In this document: one piece after another, positions 1 to 8,686 of the stretch
Layout: every line of letters starts with the position of its first letter
Position numbering within the stretch: the first letter of the stretch is position 1
Source: Treponema sp. J25
Lineage (GTDB): Bacteria; Spirochaetota; Spirochaetia; Treponematales; Breznakiellaceae
Assembly (NCBI RefSeq): GCF_004343725.1
Contig: NZ_PTQW01000029.1
Location: 52,684 to 116,683, forward strand
DNA length: 64,000 nucleotides
Direction: 5' to 3'
The notes under the pieces: generated by a model
The model's database searches: none
Seen by the model: only the letters and a program-made list of their open reading frames with translations
What the model was told of the DNA's origin: nothing
Translations under genes and position numbers: made by a program

Positions 1-166
1 TTGTATCAACAGAGATGATACTCCCTGAGCCACCCCGATCCAACGGATAGGGTAAAATAGGGAATACCTCCAGAGCTACATCAAAGGGCGATGCAATAAA
101 GAAATGATAGATTACCAGGACAGTGGCGTATATACAAGGATCTCATAGCCAAAAGAGGCATTCACG
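1..166. other. upstream flank without recognisable gene
   Basis: All three forward frames hit stops within about 50 bases, so at most the last few codons of a gene lying left of the window could be here. I see no RNA structure or clear promoter. The last 20 bases hold an AGAGG ribosome-binding sequence about 8 bases ahead of the first gene's ATG. Confidence 0.4.
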
Positions 167-1141
167 ATGATACAAGAGTTTATTATTCAACCCAACGACG
201 AAGGTCGCCGGATTGACCGGATCCTCCGCAAGGTCCTTCCGGATCTTCCCCTTTCAGCGATCCACCGACTGTTACGGTCTAAAAAGGTGTTTCTTAACGG
301 AAAAGCGGTCCTCGCAGGCGACCGGGTTCAAGCGGGGATGAAGCTCGAGATAGACCTGGCACGCCCTCCCCTGGTGGTTGTACCAGGGGGGGGCCGGCAA
401 AAGTCAAATGTTCCCTCCGGGTCTATCCCGCTAGAAATTCTCTGGGAATGCCCTGATTTTATGGCGATTTATAAACCAGCGGGGATACCCGTGCATGGAC
501 CAGGCAGCGTCGAGACCAGGATGGTTCCCCTCATTCTCAAAACCATTCCCCCATCCCTCTCCTTCCGGCCAGGCCCCCTCCATCGGCTTGACCAGGGAAC
601 CAGCGGGATTCTCCTTTTTTCTAAAAGTCTCCGGGGAGCCCAGGTTATTACCGAGGCGTTTCGACAGCGGCGACTTACCAAGTGGTACCTGGCAATTTTA
701 GAGGGAGTGCTCCCCACAACAGAAACCTGGTGTGACGTACTCCTTCGGAATCGACAGGAACGGCGCACCCAGCGGGCTAGAGAAGACCAGCCTCAGCGTA
801 AAGCCCAGGAGGCCCGGACCTTGTGTGTACCCCTGAGTACAACCCAGGGCTATACCCTGGCGGCTCTTACCATTGAAACGGGCCGCACCCATCAGATTCG
901 CGCTCAAGCGGCCGTTCATGGGCGCCCCCTCATGGGGGATGCAAAGTATGGCGCCGCTCCCTTTAAAGGAGGATTTTTCCTGCATGCCTATGAAATTCAG
1001 TTCCCCGATAACCTTCCCATTCCCCATCCCCCATTCCTTCGGGCGCCCATTCCACCCCTTTTTAAAACCCAGATACACCGCTTATTTGGCGAAAAAGTAC
1101 TCCTTCAGCTTGATAGAAATCCTTTTCTTAACCCATTATGA
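167..1141 (+). CDS. RluA-family RNA pseudouridine synthase
   Basis: Isomerises uridine to pseudouridine in rRNA or tRNA in the cytoplasm. An S4-type RNA-binding domain occupies roughly residues 14-62, followed by the catalytic domain. The family motif HRLDQGTSG starts near residue 139, and Asp142 is the expected catalytic aspartate. The later GRTHQIRAQ motif (near residue 240) is also intact. Length (324 aa) is normal for RluA/RluC/RluD enzymes. The ATG has an AGAGG sequence about 8 bases upstream. The next gene follows after 15 bp, so the two are probably cotranscribed. The exact target base cannot be told from sequence; RluC- or RluD-type specificity is possible. Confidence 0.93.
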   Translation: MIQEFIIQPNDEGRRIDRILRKVLPDLPLSAIHRLLRSKKVFLNGKAVLAGDRVQAGMKLEIDLARPPLVVVPGGGRQKSNVPSGSIPLEILWECPDFMAIYKPAGIPVHGPGSVETRMVPLILKTIPPSLSFRPGPLHRLDQGTSGILLFSKSLRGAQVITEAFRQRRLTKWYLAILEGVLPTTETWCDVLLRNRQERRTQRAREDQPQRKAQEARTLCVPLSTTQGYTLAALTIETGRTHQIRAQAAVHGRPLMGDAKYGAAPFKGGFFLHAYEIQFPDNLPIPHPPFLRAPIPPLFKTQIHRLFGEKVLLQLDRNPFLNPL

Positions 1142-1156
1142 GATAGTATAGTAAAC

Positions 1157-2026
1157 ATGATGTGGAAATTCTTACGAGAGTTTTTCTGGTTCTTCAAGGG
1201 CATTAAGGTATACGCCCTGGTAGGAGAAAGCGGGACCGGCAAAAGCTTTAGGGCAAAACTAGTTGCTCAAAAATACGGAATCGATTTCATTATTGATGAC
1301 GGACTCCTTATTCGCGACAATCGTATTATCGCCGGCCATTCCGCAAAAAAGGAAAAAACCTTTTTGGCAGCCGTAAAGGTAGCCCTCTTTGATGATAAGG
1401 CCCATAGAGACGAGGTAGCCCGGAAACTTCAGACAGAGAAATTCAAAAAGATCCTTATTCTTGGGACCTCTATCAAAATGGTAAACAAAATTGCCGCCCG
1501 ACTGCAACTGCCCCAACCGCAGAAAATAATAAAGATTGAAGATATCGCTACAAAAGAAGAAATAGAAAAGGCCATCCGTTCCCGTCAGATTGAAGGTAAG
1601 CACGTCATCCCCGTTCCTTCCATCGAGGTAAAGAAGAATTATCCTGCCATTTTTTACGATGCTATCCGGGTTTTTTTGAAACGCCCCCGTATCCCTCCGA
1701 TTACCAGTCCTACCAGGATTCATGAAAAATCGGTGGTTCGTCCAGAATACTCCCGGCGAGGGCGGGTATTAATCTCAGAAGCAGCCTTAAGTCAGATGGT
1801 TATCCATTGCGTGGATGAATACAATCCTCAGATACGACTAAAAAAAATTCTTGTTAAAGAAGATGGCCAGGGATACCGGCTTGTCATCACCATTGATGTT
1901 CCCTTTGGGACCCAGCTAGCAGGGAATATTCACGAACTCCAGCAATATCTTATTGATAACATTGAACGATATACGGGTATACTTATTGAAGAAGTCAATA
2001 TTATAATAGACAAAATAATCCAATAA
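1157..2026 (+). CDS. P-loop ATPase-like protein with C-terminal Asp23/Gls24-like domain
   Basis: A 289-aa protein with two parts. The N-terminal part has a clear Walker A motif, GESGTGKS, at residues 23-30, in a short P-loop domain with no obvious Walker B. The C-terminal part, about residues 200-289, resembles the Asp23/Gls24 (DUF322) fold: an ISEAALSQM-like start, a beta strand with VTIDVPFGTQ, then a helix and the INIIIDKI-type end strand. Asp23 proteins are small alkaline-stress or envelope-associated proteins, usually without an ATPase partner, so the fusion is unusual. No signal peptide is seen. The start is at tandem ATGATG without a good ribosome site, which suggests coupling to the upstream synthase gene. 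Function unknown. Confidence 0.75.
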   Translation: MMWKFLREFFWFFKGIKVYALVGESGTGKSFRAKLVAQKYGIDFIIDDGLLIRDNRIIAGHSAKKEKTFLAAVKVALFDDKAHRDEVARKLQTEKFKKILILGTSIKMVNKIAARLQLPQPQKIIKIEDIATKEEIEKAIRSRQIEGKHVIPVPSIEVKKNYPAIFYDAIRVFLKRPRIPPITSPTRIHEKSVVRPEYSRRGRVLISEAALSQMVIHCVDEYNPQIRLKKILVKEDGQGYRLVITIDVPFGTQLAGNIHELQQYLIDNIERYTGILIEEVNIIIDKIIQ

Positions 2027-2042
2027 AGAATAGGGGGTACAT

Positions 2043-3230
2043 ATGAAAAAGGGTATCGGTCTAAAGAAAGGGTGGCTTCTTTTCTTTTACTGTATGGCGC
2101 TCGGTGGAATCCCGTACCTCTGGGCTCAGGAAACAATTCCTGTCACCGAAGGAACCTACTATCGCATCAGCAGCCGGCTATCTGCCGAAGAAGTAAAAAC
2201 GCTCCTTCAGGAAATGGATGGGCGATTTACCTTATACAATCGGCTCTTTCATTTTTCACCGGAGAGTCTTTCTCAAAAGCTGAACCTTCGAGTTTTTACT
2301 TCGGAAAAAGAATATAACGAATATGTGACCAGTAAGATTGGTCAGATTCGAGAAGGGGCAGTTTACTTACACTATGGGGACCCGGCACTGAATGAACTGG
2401 TTCTGCGCTATCCAACCACTCCCTATGGGAAAATCATGGCCCATCAAAGTTGTATTCAATTCCTCCGGGCCTTCATCCCCAATCCCCCCACATGGCTCCA
2501 GGAAGGTATGGCCATCTATTTTAGCGGTCTTTTGTACAACCAGGAAAAGGGGGAGTTTACCTATGAAGAAAATCTCTCCTGGCTTCCCACGATAAAGAGT
2601 TGGGGAAAGGAAGTTCCAGTACCCACAGACATCTTGTTCCATGATGTGACGCCGACCATTCCTCAAACAAAGGTGCAGGGAGCCGCCTGGGCGCTGGTAT
2701 CCTTTTTACTGAATACGGATAACGAAGAGTATCGCCGCCTATTGTATGAAACCTTTATTCTCCTTTCGCCCACCCTGGATCGAAAAGCAAACAGCCTTCT
2801 TCTTGAAAAGCGGCTGGGTCCCTGGTTTGACAAGGAACTCTTTAGTCAGGATTTCCTTGCCTACCTCGGTTCCCGGAAAACCTTTACCGAGCTGATAGAA
2901 GAGGGGCGGCGGGCCTACAATGAAAAGAACTATGCCCAGGCCGAACGGGCCTTCAACGAAAGTCTGCGAATTAAACAGGACCATTATGCCCCATATTACT
3001 ATCTGGGGCTCTTAGCGTATGAACAAAAACTGTATGATCTCGCAGAACAGCAGTACCTGGCGGCATTGAATTACGGCGCTGACAAGGCCCTGCTAAACTA
3101 CGCCCTGGGACTTAATGCCCTGGCGGCGAACAAAAAAGATGCGGCCCGGACCTATCTTATTCAGGCCGCCGAGGCTGCACCCCAGCGGTATAAGACAAAG
3201 GTGGACGAAATCCTTTCCCGTCTTAAATAG
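2043..3230 (+). CDS. exported peptidase-MA-like protein with TPR repeats, catalytic motif lost
   Basis: A signal peptide (about residues 1-29, cleaved near LWAQE) sends this 395-aa protein across the inner membrane. The middle resembles peptidase MA-like gluzincins: the stretch before WLQEGMAIY (from residue 151) is where the family has HExxH. Here the site reads HQSCI (residues 134-138), so both the catalytic glutamate and the second zinc histidine are missing. Residues about 285-395 form two to three TPR units. A GGGGG ribosome site precedes the ATG by 5-6 bases. The most likely role is a non-catalytic scaffold in the periplasm or at the envelope. Its 3' end overlaps the convergent pcnB-like gene by 8 bp. 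Confidence 0.8.
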   Translation: MKKGIGLKKGWLLFFYCMALGGIPYLWAQETIPVTEGTYYRISSRLSAEEVKTLLQEMDGRFTLYNRLFHFSPESLSQKLNLRVFTSEKEYNEYVTSKIGQIREGAVYLHYGDPALNELVLRYPTTPYGKIMAHQSCIQFLRAFIPNPPTWLQEGMAIYFSGLLYNQEKGEFTYEENLSWLPTIKSWGKEVPVPTDILFHDVTPTIPQTKVQGAAWALVSFLLNTDNEEYRRLLYETFILLSPTLDRKANSLLLEKRLGPWFDKELFSQDFLAYLGSRKTFTELIEEGRRAYNEKNYAQAERAFNESLRIKQDHYAPYYYLGLLAYEQKLYDLAEQQYLAALNYGADKALLNYALGLNALAANKKDAARTYLIQAAEAAPQRYKTKVDEILSRLK

Positions 3231-4440
3231 GAGCATGCTCTGCGAGGGGGGTCTTTTTTCCTTTTCTTCGTCGTTTTTTCCTTCTCGGGCGTTCAGAGAG
3301 CGAAGGGGTACTCCGGTGGTCCCCTTCTTGTTCCTCTTTAAAAAGCTCAGGGAAAGAGGGGGCCCCCTTTTTATTTTTCGGAAGGCGATGTTTTTTAACA
3401 ACGATGCCCCGTTCCCGGAATAACAGTCGCAGGGCCTGTTCCAGCGCAAGGCGGGGAGGATTAAGGGGCATGATAAACTGGCGAACCTCCCGGAACGTAT
3501 CCCGGTACACTTCCAGATTTTCTTTTTCTTTATCCCAGGGCGATGTTATTTCCACATAGGAACGAATCAAAAAAACCAGGGCGTCCCCCATAGAAACGGT
3601 ACCGGCCTCCTGCACCTTTTTATCCAGGGCTTGTAACGAAGCAAAATAGGCTTTCTTAAAAAGCCGATCTTTTTTACAAAGCCCTGCCGCCCGGGGTTGT
3701 AAATAACGATACAATCCGTACTTAAAAAGCTCCTCTACAATGGGATAGGCATACCCGGAACTTACGATTTTGGACATTTCTTCTGTCCGCCGAGAAGGCG
3801 ATACCGTATCGAGCAAGGGAGCTTCTCGACGGATCTGCCAGGCCAGGTACCAGGGGATAGAAAAACCTGTCATGACCGCGTATTTTACGGCCCGAATCAT
3901 GCGGACCGGATCATCCTTAAAAATAACCTCCCGAGGGATAATTGCCTTCAGCCGGCGATTTCGAATGTCCTCTACCCCGCCGACAAAATCAAGCACCACC
4001 TCTTCCACAGGATCGTAAAAAAGGGCATTCAGGGTAAAATCCCGCCGTAAAACATCCTCTTCGATAGTGCCGTAGGTGTTTCCCGTATGGCCATCCTTAA
4101 TGGAACGAAAGGTGGCCACTTCAAAAATTTTATTTCCTACGTAGACGTGGACCAGCCGAAACCGTTTACCAATAATGCGGGAGTTTCTAAAAATCCGTTT
4201 TATCTGATGAGGGGTCGCATTGGTAACAATGTCAAAGTCCTTGGGTTTTTTACCGATGAGAAGGTCCCGAACGGCACCTCCCACAATATAGGTCTCGTAG
4301 TGAAAGGATTTCAGTCGTGTCACAATCATTACCGCATCGGGATCTACCAAATTCAGGGTGATCCGATGTTCTTCCCTCGTATACACCAGGGCTTGTTTTT
4401 CCAGTGTTCCCCTGGGAGTGGTAGCATAGCGAATTCGCAA
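3223..4440 (-). CDS. pcnB: poly(A) polymerase / CCA-adding-type nucleotidyltransferase
   Basis: A class II polymerase-beta-fold nucleotidyltransferase that adds nucleotides to RNA 3' ends. The N-terminal head carries GGAVRDLLIG and then DFDIVT, the two metal-binding aspartates, followed by the RRDFTLNALFYD motif. All of these are typical of PcnB and tRNA nucleotidyltransferases. The PcnB-like basic tail (RRKKRRRKGKK) favours poly(A) polymerase, but the CCA enzyme cannot be excluded. Before that tail lies a hydrophilic stretch that looks disordered. The start is TTG with GAGG six bases upstream; no earlier in-frame ATG exists. The gene is convergent with the peptidase-MA-like gene. Confidence 0.88.
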   Translation of the reverse strand: MRIRYATTPRGTLEKQALVYTREEHRITLNLVDPDAVMIVTRLKSFHYETYIVGGAVRDLLIGKKPKDFDIVTNATPHQIKRIFRNSRIIGKRFRLVHVYVGNKIFEVATFRSIKDGHTGNTYGTIEEDVLRRDFTLNALFYDPVEEVVLDFVGGVEDIRNRRLKAIIPREVIFKDDPVRMIRAVKYAVMTGFSIPWYLAWQIRREAPLLDTVSPSRRTEEMSKIVSSGYAYPIVEELFKYGLYRYLQPRAAGLCKKDRLFKKAYFASLQALDKKVQEAGTVSMGDALVFLIRSYVEITSPWDKEKENLEVYRDTFREVRQFIMPLNPPRLALEQALRLLFRERGIVVKKHRLPKNKKGAPSFPELFKEEQEGDHRSTPSLSERPRRKKRRRKGKKTPLAEHAPI

Positions 4441-4489
4441 GGAAACCTCAGCCGTTGTTGTTGGTATAAAGATGTTTCAACGAAACATA

Positions 4490-5440
4490 TTATCGCGTTT
4501 CTAAATGTCGATTAATCCAGGAAAGAAGATGATGAAACACTTCGGTACGATTGAGCTCATTGATCATTTCATGTCGTCCCTCCGGATACAGGATAAACTC
4601 CAGGTCCTGAATTCCCGCCTGTTTGTACGCATCAACCAGCCGGGTTGGGCTTTTCCCCATTTCTCCTACCGGATCAGAAGCGCCGGCAAAGATTAAAATC
4701 GGCAATGTTGAAGGTATGTTCTGTATCGCCTTCGGTGTATGAATAGTCCTGAGACCCCACAGAAGGTCCCGATAAAAGGCGGCCGAACAGGGGAAGCCGC
4801 AGAGGGGATCCTGGATATAGGCGTCTACCCGTTCTGGATCCCGAGAAAGCCAATCAAATTTGGTACGGGCCGGCTGAAAGGGGAGATTATAAGCCCCATC
4901 AGAGAGGGAGTATAAGAGGGGAGAAAATTTGCGCCCTCCCTTAAAAAAGGCCACCAGTGAAGCAAGACAGGCCCCCAGAAAAATCACCGGCCCTCCAGGG
5001 CCCCGGGTTCCCGATAGAATACACCCCGAAAGAAGTGCCCCCTCTTTTTCAATATACGCCTGGGCAAGGAAGGAGCCCCAGGAATGTCCAAAAAGGATAA
5101 GAGGAAGCTGGGGATATTCCTGTTTTATCTGTGTACTTATGGCGATCAGGTCCTGCCCCACCCGGGCAAAGCCATTTCGATCCGCACAATGGCCGAGTTG
5201 TCCTCCGCGGGAAGGATCCGATATGGCACGAGCCGTAGCACCATGCCCCCGGTGATCATCGGCCCATACTTCTATTCCTTGATTGCAAAGGAACTCCGCA
5301 AATTCCCGATATCGCTCCGAATGTTCCGCCATGCCATGCACCACCTGGAGAACCGCCTTAGGAGTTCCATCGGGTTTCCATCGACGAACAAAAATCGTAC
5401 ATCCATCGTCCATGGAGATATAACAATTCGATTCCTGCAT
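4490..5440 (-). CDS. alpha/beta hydrolase, monoglyceride lipase/lysophospholipase type
   Basis: A 316-aa serine hydrolase of the Hydrolase_4 (PldB-like) group. It has the family's early HGMAEHSERY segment, the DHRGHG strand-loop, and the nucleophile elbow GHSWGS with the active serine. An aspartate in the GASDPVG region and a histidine in EGRHEM near the C-terminus complete the likely triad. No signal peptide is visible, so it is probably cytoplasmic and acts on lysophospholipids, monoacylglycerols or related esters. It starts 63 bp from the divergent methyltransferase gene, so the two share a promoter region. Substrate is inferred only from family. Confidence 0.88.
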   Translation of the reverse strand: MQESNCYISMDDGCTIFVRRWKPDGTPKAVLQVVHGMAEHSERYREFAEFLCNQGIEVWADDHRGHGATARAISDPSRGGQLGHCADRNGFARVGQDLIAISTQIKQEYPQLPLILFGHSWGSFLAQAYIEKEGALLSGCILSGTRGPGGPVIFLGACLASLVAFFKGGRKFSPLLYSLSDGAYNLPFQPARTKFDWLSRDPERVDAYIQDPLCGFPCSAAFYRDLLWGLRTIHTPKAIQNIPSTLPILIFAGASDPVGEMGKSPTRLVDAYKQAGIQDLEFILYPEGRHEMINELNRTEVFHHLLSWINRHLETR

Positions 5441-5503
5441 GGTATTCTATTGTATCCCTATACCACGATTCTGGCAATCATGCTATAGTGCCACTGGATA
5501 GGT

Positions 5504-6664
5504 ATGTCAACAAGGGATAACTATTTTCAAGGAACCGTAGAACGACTTGTGGCAGGCGGCGATGGTCTTGTGGTACACGAGGGGAAACCCTATTTTGTTC
5601 CCTTTTCTGCACCCCAGGATAAACTGGCGCTCCGCATCACGGAGCATCATAGCTCTTTTGGACGGGCTACGATTGAAGAAATTATTGAGCCATCACCCCT
5701 GAGGATATCCCCCTCCTGCCCGCTGTATGGCCAGTGCGGGGGCTGTTCTCTGCAACATATTCAGTATGAGGCCCAACTTACCATAAAGGAAGGGATCCTC
5801 ACTGAGCTCTTCCAACGGATTGGGAAGGGCATAACCATCCCCCCCATCAAGGTTATTCCAAGTGAACCCTATGAATATCGCCATCGGATTCAACTGCATG
5901 CCACAGATCCAAGAGAAAAACAAAGCCCCGTTGGATTCAAGGCCTTTCATCAAGAACGGGTGGTGCCTGTGACGGATTGCCCCATCTGTCATAGTCCTAT
6001 CCGCAGGGCTCTGCAAAAAAAAGAACTCCGCCCACCGCAGGGCAAGAATCGATTCACGGTTTTTTCCTGGGATACGGCCCTTTTTCAGGAAGGAAAACAG
6101 CCCCAGGGAAAGATCATTTTGAAAGGGAAACCCCTATACGTAGATGCGGGGGTATTCTTTCAGAGTAATCTTTCAACCCTGGAACTTTTAATTGAAGAAC
6201 TGATGGAAATAACCAGGAATATTCCCCATCGACATAGGGCGGCGGATCTCTATTGTGGGGTTGGCACCTTTGGGGCCTTCCTCCGGGAATATTTTTCTGA
6301 ACTCGATCTCCTTGAAGCTACCGAAGCATCCCTTTTTTTAGCAAAAAAGAATATCCAGGGTTCGGGGATTCGGTACTTCATGATGCGGGACGAAGCCTGG
6401 GCCAGTTCTCAAAAAAGGGAACCCCAGGGATACGATCTTGTGGTGGTAGATCCTCCCCGGCAGGGCTTATCTCCTGCCATGCGAAACTACCTTGCTTACC
6501 AGGGGTCTCCTTTTCTGGTCTACGTATCCTGCGAAGGATCAACCCTTGCCCGGGACTGCAAAGAGCTTACCGAAGGGGGCTATACTCTTGAACAACTGAG
6601 CCTCTATGATTTTTATCCCCAAACGGCCCATATGGAATGTCTTGCCTTTTTAAGGAAAAAATGA
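5504..6664 (+). CDS. RumA/TrmA-family rRNA (uracil-C5)-methyltransferase with Fe-S cluster
   Basis: A SAM-dependent RNA m5U methyltransferase, 386 aa. An N-terminal TRAM-like barrel (about residues 8-60) is followed by the 4Fe-4S cysteines C72, C78 and C81 in CPLYGQCGGC. A further cysteine pair at C159/C162 can supply the fourth ligand. The Rossmann methyltransferase domain has DLYCGVGTFG for SAM and VDPPRQGL. The catalytic cysteine is C343 in YVSCEGSTLARD. This matches RlmD/RlmC-like enzymes acting on 23S rRNA; the target nucleotide is not deducible. The gene diverges from the hydrolase gene. Confidence 0.92.
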   Translation: MSTRDNYFQGTVERLVAGGDGLVVHEGKPYFVPFSAPQDKLALRITEHHSSFGRATIEEIIEPSPLRISPSCPLYGQCGGCSLQHIQYEAQLTIKEGILTELFQRIGKGITIPPIKVIPSEPYEYRHRIQLHATDPREKQSPVGFKAFHQERVVPVTDCPICHSPIRRALQKKELRPPQGKNRFTVFSWDTALFQEGKQPQGKIILKGKPLYVDAGVFFQSNLSTLELLIEELMEITRNIPHRHRAADLYCGVGTFGAFLREYFSELDLLEATEASLFLAKKNIQGSGIRYFMMRDEAWASSQKREPQGYDLVVVDPPRQGLSPAMRNYLAYQGSPFLVYVSCEGSTLARDCKELTEGGYTLEQLSLYDFYPQTAHMECLAFLRKK

Positions 6665-6736
6665 TGAGAAGGAATATCTTTCAGCGAACGGCCCCGTGTA
6701 TTGAGCGGGCTCTGCAGTTTTTTTAAGGGAATATCA

Positions 6737-8482
6737 ATGAGAGGGCATATACGGCGACATGGAGGACTACAGGGGGCCTGTTTTTTTCTGCTTCCCCTTT
6801 TTGTCTTTTTCGAATTTTTGCCTTCTTCCTACGCCCAGGAGTTTACCACTTCTCCCACCTGGAGGGAGGCCCTGGGCGCAAAGATCATCGGTGAACCCAC
6901 CAGCCAGGCCTCCTCGGTGGTAATCCTCTGCGATGACGGAACCGTCCGCTGTTTTAGCTATACCGGCAAAGCCCTGTGGACCTTTGATACCCGTTCGAAG
7001 CTCCTTCCCTTTGTAAGCCGGGCCCCCGATGGGAGCACCTACGTGATGAGCCAAGAACGGTTTTTAATAGCCCTTAATCGGGCGGGAAGAAAACTCTGGA
7101 GCATCCGTTTAGCCGCCCCTTTACAGGGGCCCATCCAGTTCGGCTGGGATGGCCGGCTTTTTATTCCCCTTCCGGACAGGGTCCTGTGTTTTACACCCGG
7201 GGGCTTTCAGCTCTGGGAACGGAAACTCCCTTTTCCCCTTCGGGAAGCGTTGGTCCCCGATTCCCAGGGGGGTGTTCTGGGGATGACCGAAGGGGCTATC
7301 CTGATCCGTCTTTCTGCGCTGGGGAGGCTTGAACAATATACCTGTGATTCTTCCCCATGCCTTGTTTTTTCCCTTCCTCCGGTGGAACAGGACTCCTGGC
7401 GAGGGGGTATCTACTACAACAATGGAACAGGGGAGATTATCAGGGGAGGAAAGCGGGAAGGCCCCTTGCCAGCCCTTCCCGCCCCACCCCTCCATGCCAA
7501 GGAACAGCAGGGGAAGCTTGCCCTTTTCCTTGAAAACGGGAAACTGGTACTCCTTAGCCTGAAGTCCCATACCACTCTGTGGGAAGGGGCTGTTCCTTTT
7601 TACCAGCGGGGAACGGCCGTAAAGGACTCCCCCTCCCGAACTACAATGGTGGAAAGCCGGCTTCTTTTTGATGAACGGGGCGTTTACTACCTGAGTCGGG
7701 TCGGGGCGGTAGGCTTTACCCCGACCGGGCAGCGACTATGGCAGCTTACCCTGAAGGGAGCCAGTTCTCTCCCCGCCTTTAGCGACGAAGGGATTCTGTA
7801 CGCCGGCGGTACCGATTGGATCCTCTATGCCTATAAAATAGAGGAACGGGTCCGATCACGAACAACCTCTTTGTATGGGTCATTTCCAGAGGGTTCCTAC
7901 GGATTTGCCGTCGTTTCCGGTGGAGGAGGCCCCTTTATGTACCCCTTTGACACAGAAGAAGCGGCTATCCAAACACAACTCAGGGAAATTCAGGATGCCC
8001 TGCAGAATCAATCCATAGGAGAAAAAGAAAGGGACTATTATGAGATTCTTTGTTTTATTGCAGAAGGGAAGGTTCCTCCCGGATGGCAACCAATTCTTCT
8101 TTCTTCTCGGATTCAGGCCCTTTCTCTTTTGGGGGCCTTCGCTTCCCGGGAACTTATTCCCTTTCTTGCCCAGTTAGTCCAAAAAGAATCGGAACATCTG
8201 GTCATTGCCCAGGCCCTTACCGCCCTTGGCTCTATTGGGTCCGATCCTTTTGGATATGCCATGGGTGCATTTCGTTATCTTCTGAGCCGACCATTCCTGT
8301 ATCGGAACGAACAACTTGCGGCCAGTCTCGCCAACGCCATTTATCGACTCTGCATGTTTTCGGGTCCCCCGCTCAGTGTGGAAGGGGTGCACCTCCTCGT
8401 TCAACTTTCTAACCAGATTTTTTCGGCAGGACTCCAAAACACCATAAAAACCTATCTTGCGGATCTCCGAAAAGAATCATAA
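6737..8482 (+). CDS. exported PQQ-type beta-propeller protein with C-terminal HEAT-like helices
   Basis: An exported 581-aa protein. I place the start at this ATG, which has AAGGGA seven bases upstream; a TTG 36 bases earlier is also in frame but has no ribosome site. The signal peptide ends near PSSYAQE (about residue 34). Residues about 50-370 contain repeated units of the form xTGKALWTFD, RAGRKLWSI, PGGFQLWERK and PTGQRLWQL. These are PQQ/beta-propeller blades like those of BamB and quinoprotein-type folds. The last about 130 residues are helical with alternating LLGAFASRELIPFLAQL-type repeats, as in HEAT proteins. The fold suggests a periplasmic scaffold. No enzyme residues are apparent. 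Confidence 0.8.
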   Translation: MRGHIRRHGGLQGACFFLLPLFVFFEFLPSSYAQEFTTSPTWREALGAKIIGEPTSQASSVVILCDDGTVRCFSYTGKALWTFDTRSKLLPFVSRAPDGSTYVMSQERFLIALNRAGRKLWSIRLAAPLQGPIQFGWDGRLFIPLPDRVLCFTPGGFQLWERKLPFPLREALVPDSQGGVLGMTEGAILIRLSALGRLEQYTCDSSPCLVFSLPPVEQDSWRGGIYYNNGTGEIIRGGKREGPLPALPAPPLHAKEQQGKLALFLENGKLVLLSLKSHTTLWEGAVPFYQRGTAVKDSPSRTTMVESRLLFDERGVYYLSRVGAVGFTPTGQRLWQLTLKGASSLPAFSDEGILYAGGTDWILYAYKIEERVRSRTTSLYGSFPEGSYGFAVVSGGGGPFMYPFDTEEAAIQTQLREIQDALQNQSIGEKERDYYEILCFIAEGKVPPGWQPILLSSRIQALSLLGAFASRELIPFLAQLVQKESEHLVIAQALTALGSIGSDPFGYAMGAFRYLLSRPFLYRNEQLAASLANAIYRLCMFSGPPLSVEGVHLLVQLSNQIFSAGLQNTIKTYLADLRKES

Positions 8483-8686
8483 AATCTTAGTAGCCATGGC
8501 GTTCTCCAGAAAAACATGATAAAATGAAAAAATAGAGGGAATAAAAAAGAGCAAAAACAAAAGGGATGAACCCTTTGGGAGTGAAAGAACAGCATCTGAT
8601 ACCAGGGAAGAACCAGTAGAGGGATTCCGCATATAAAAAGCGGCAATCTTTGAAGGGCCTTCCCTCTAAAAGTAAAGGAGAAAACG

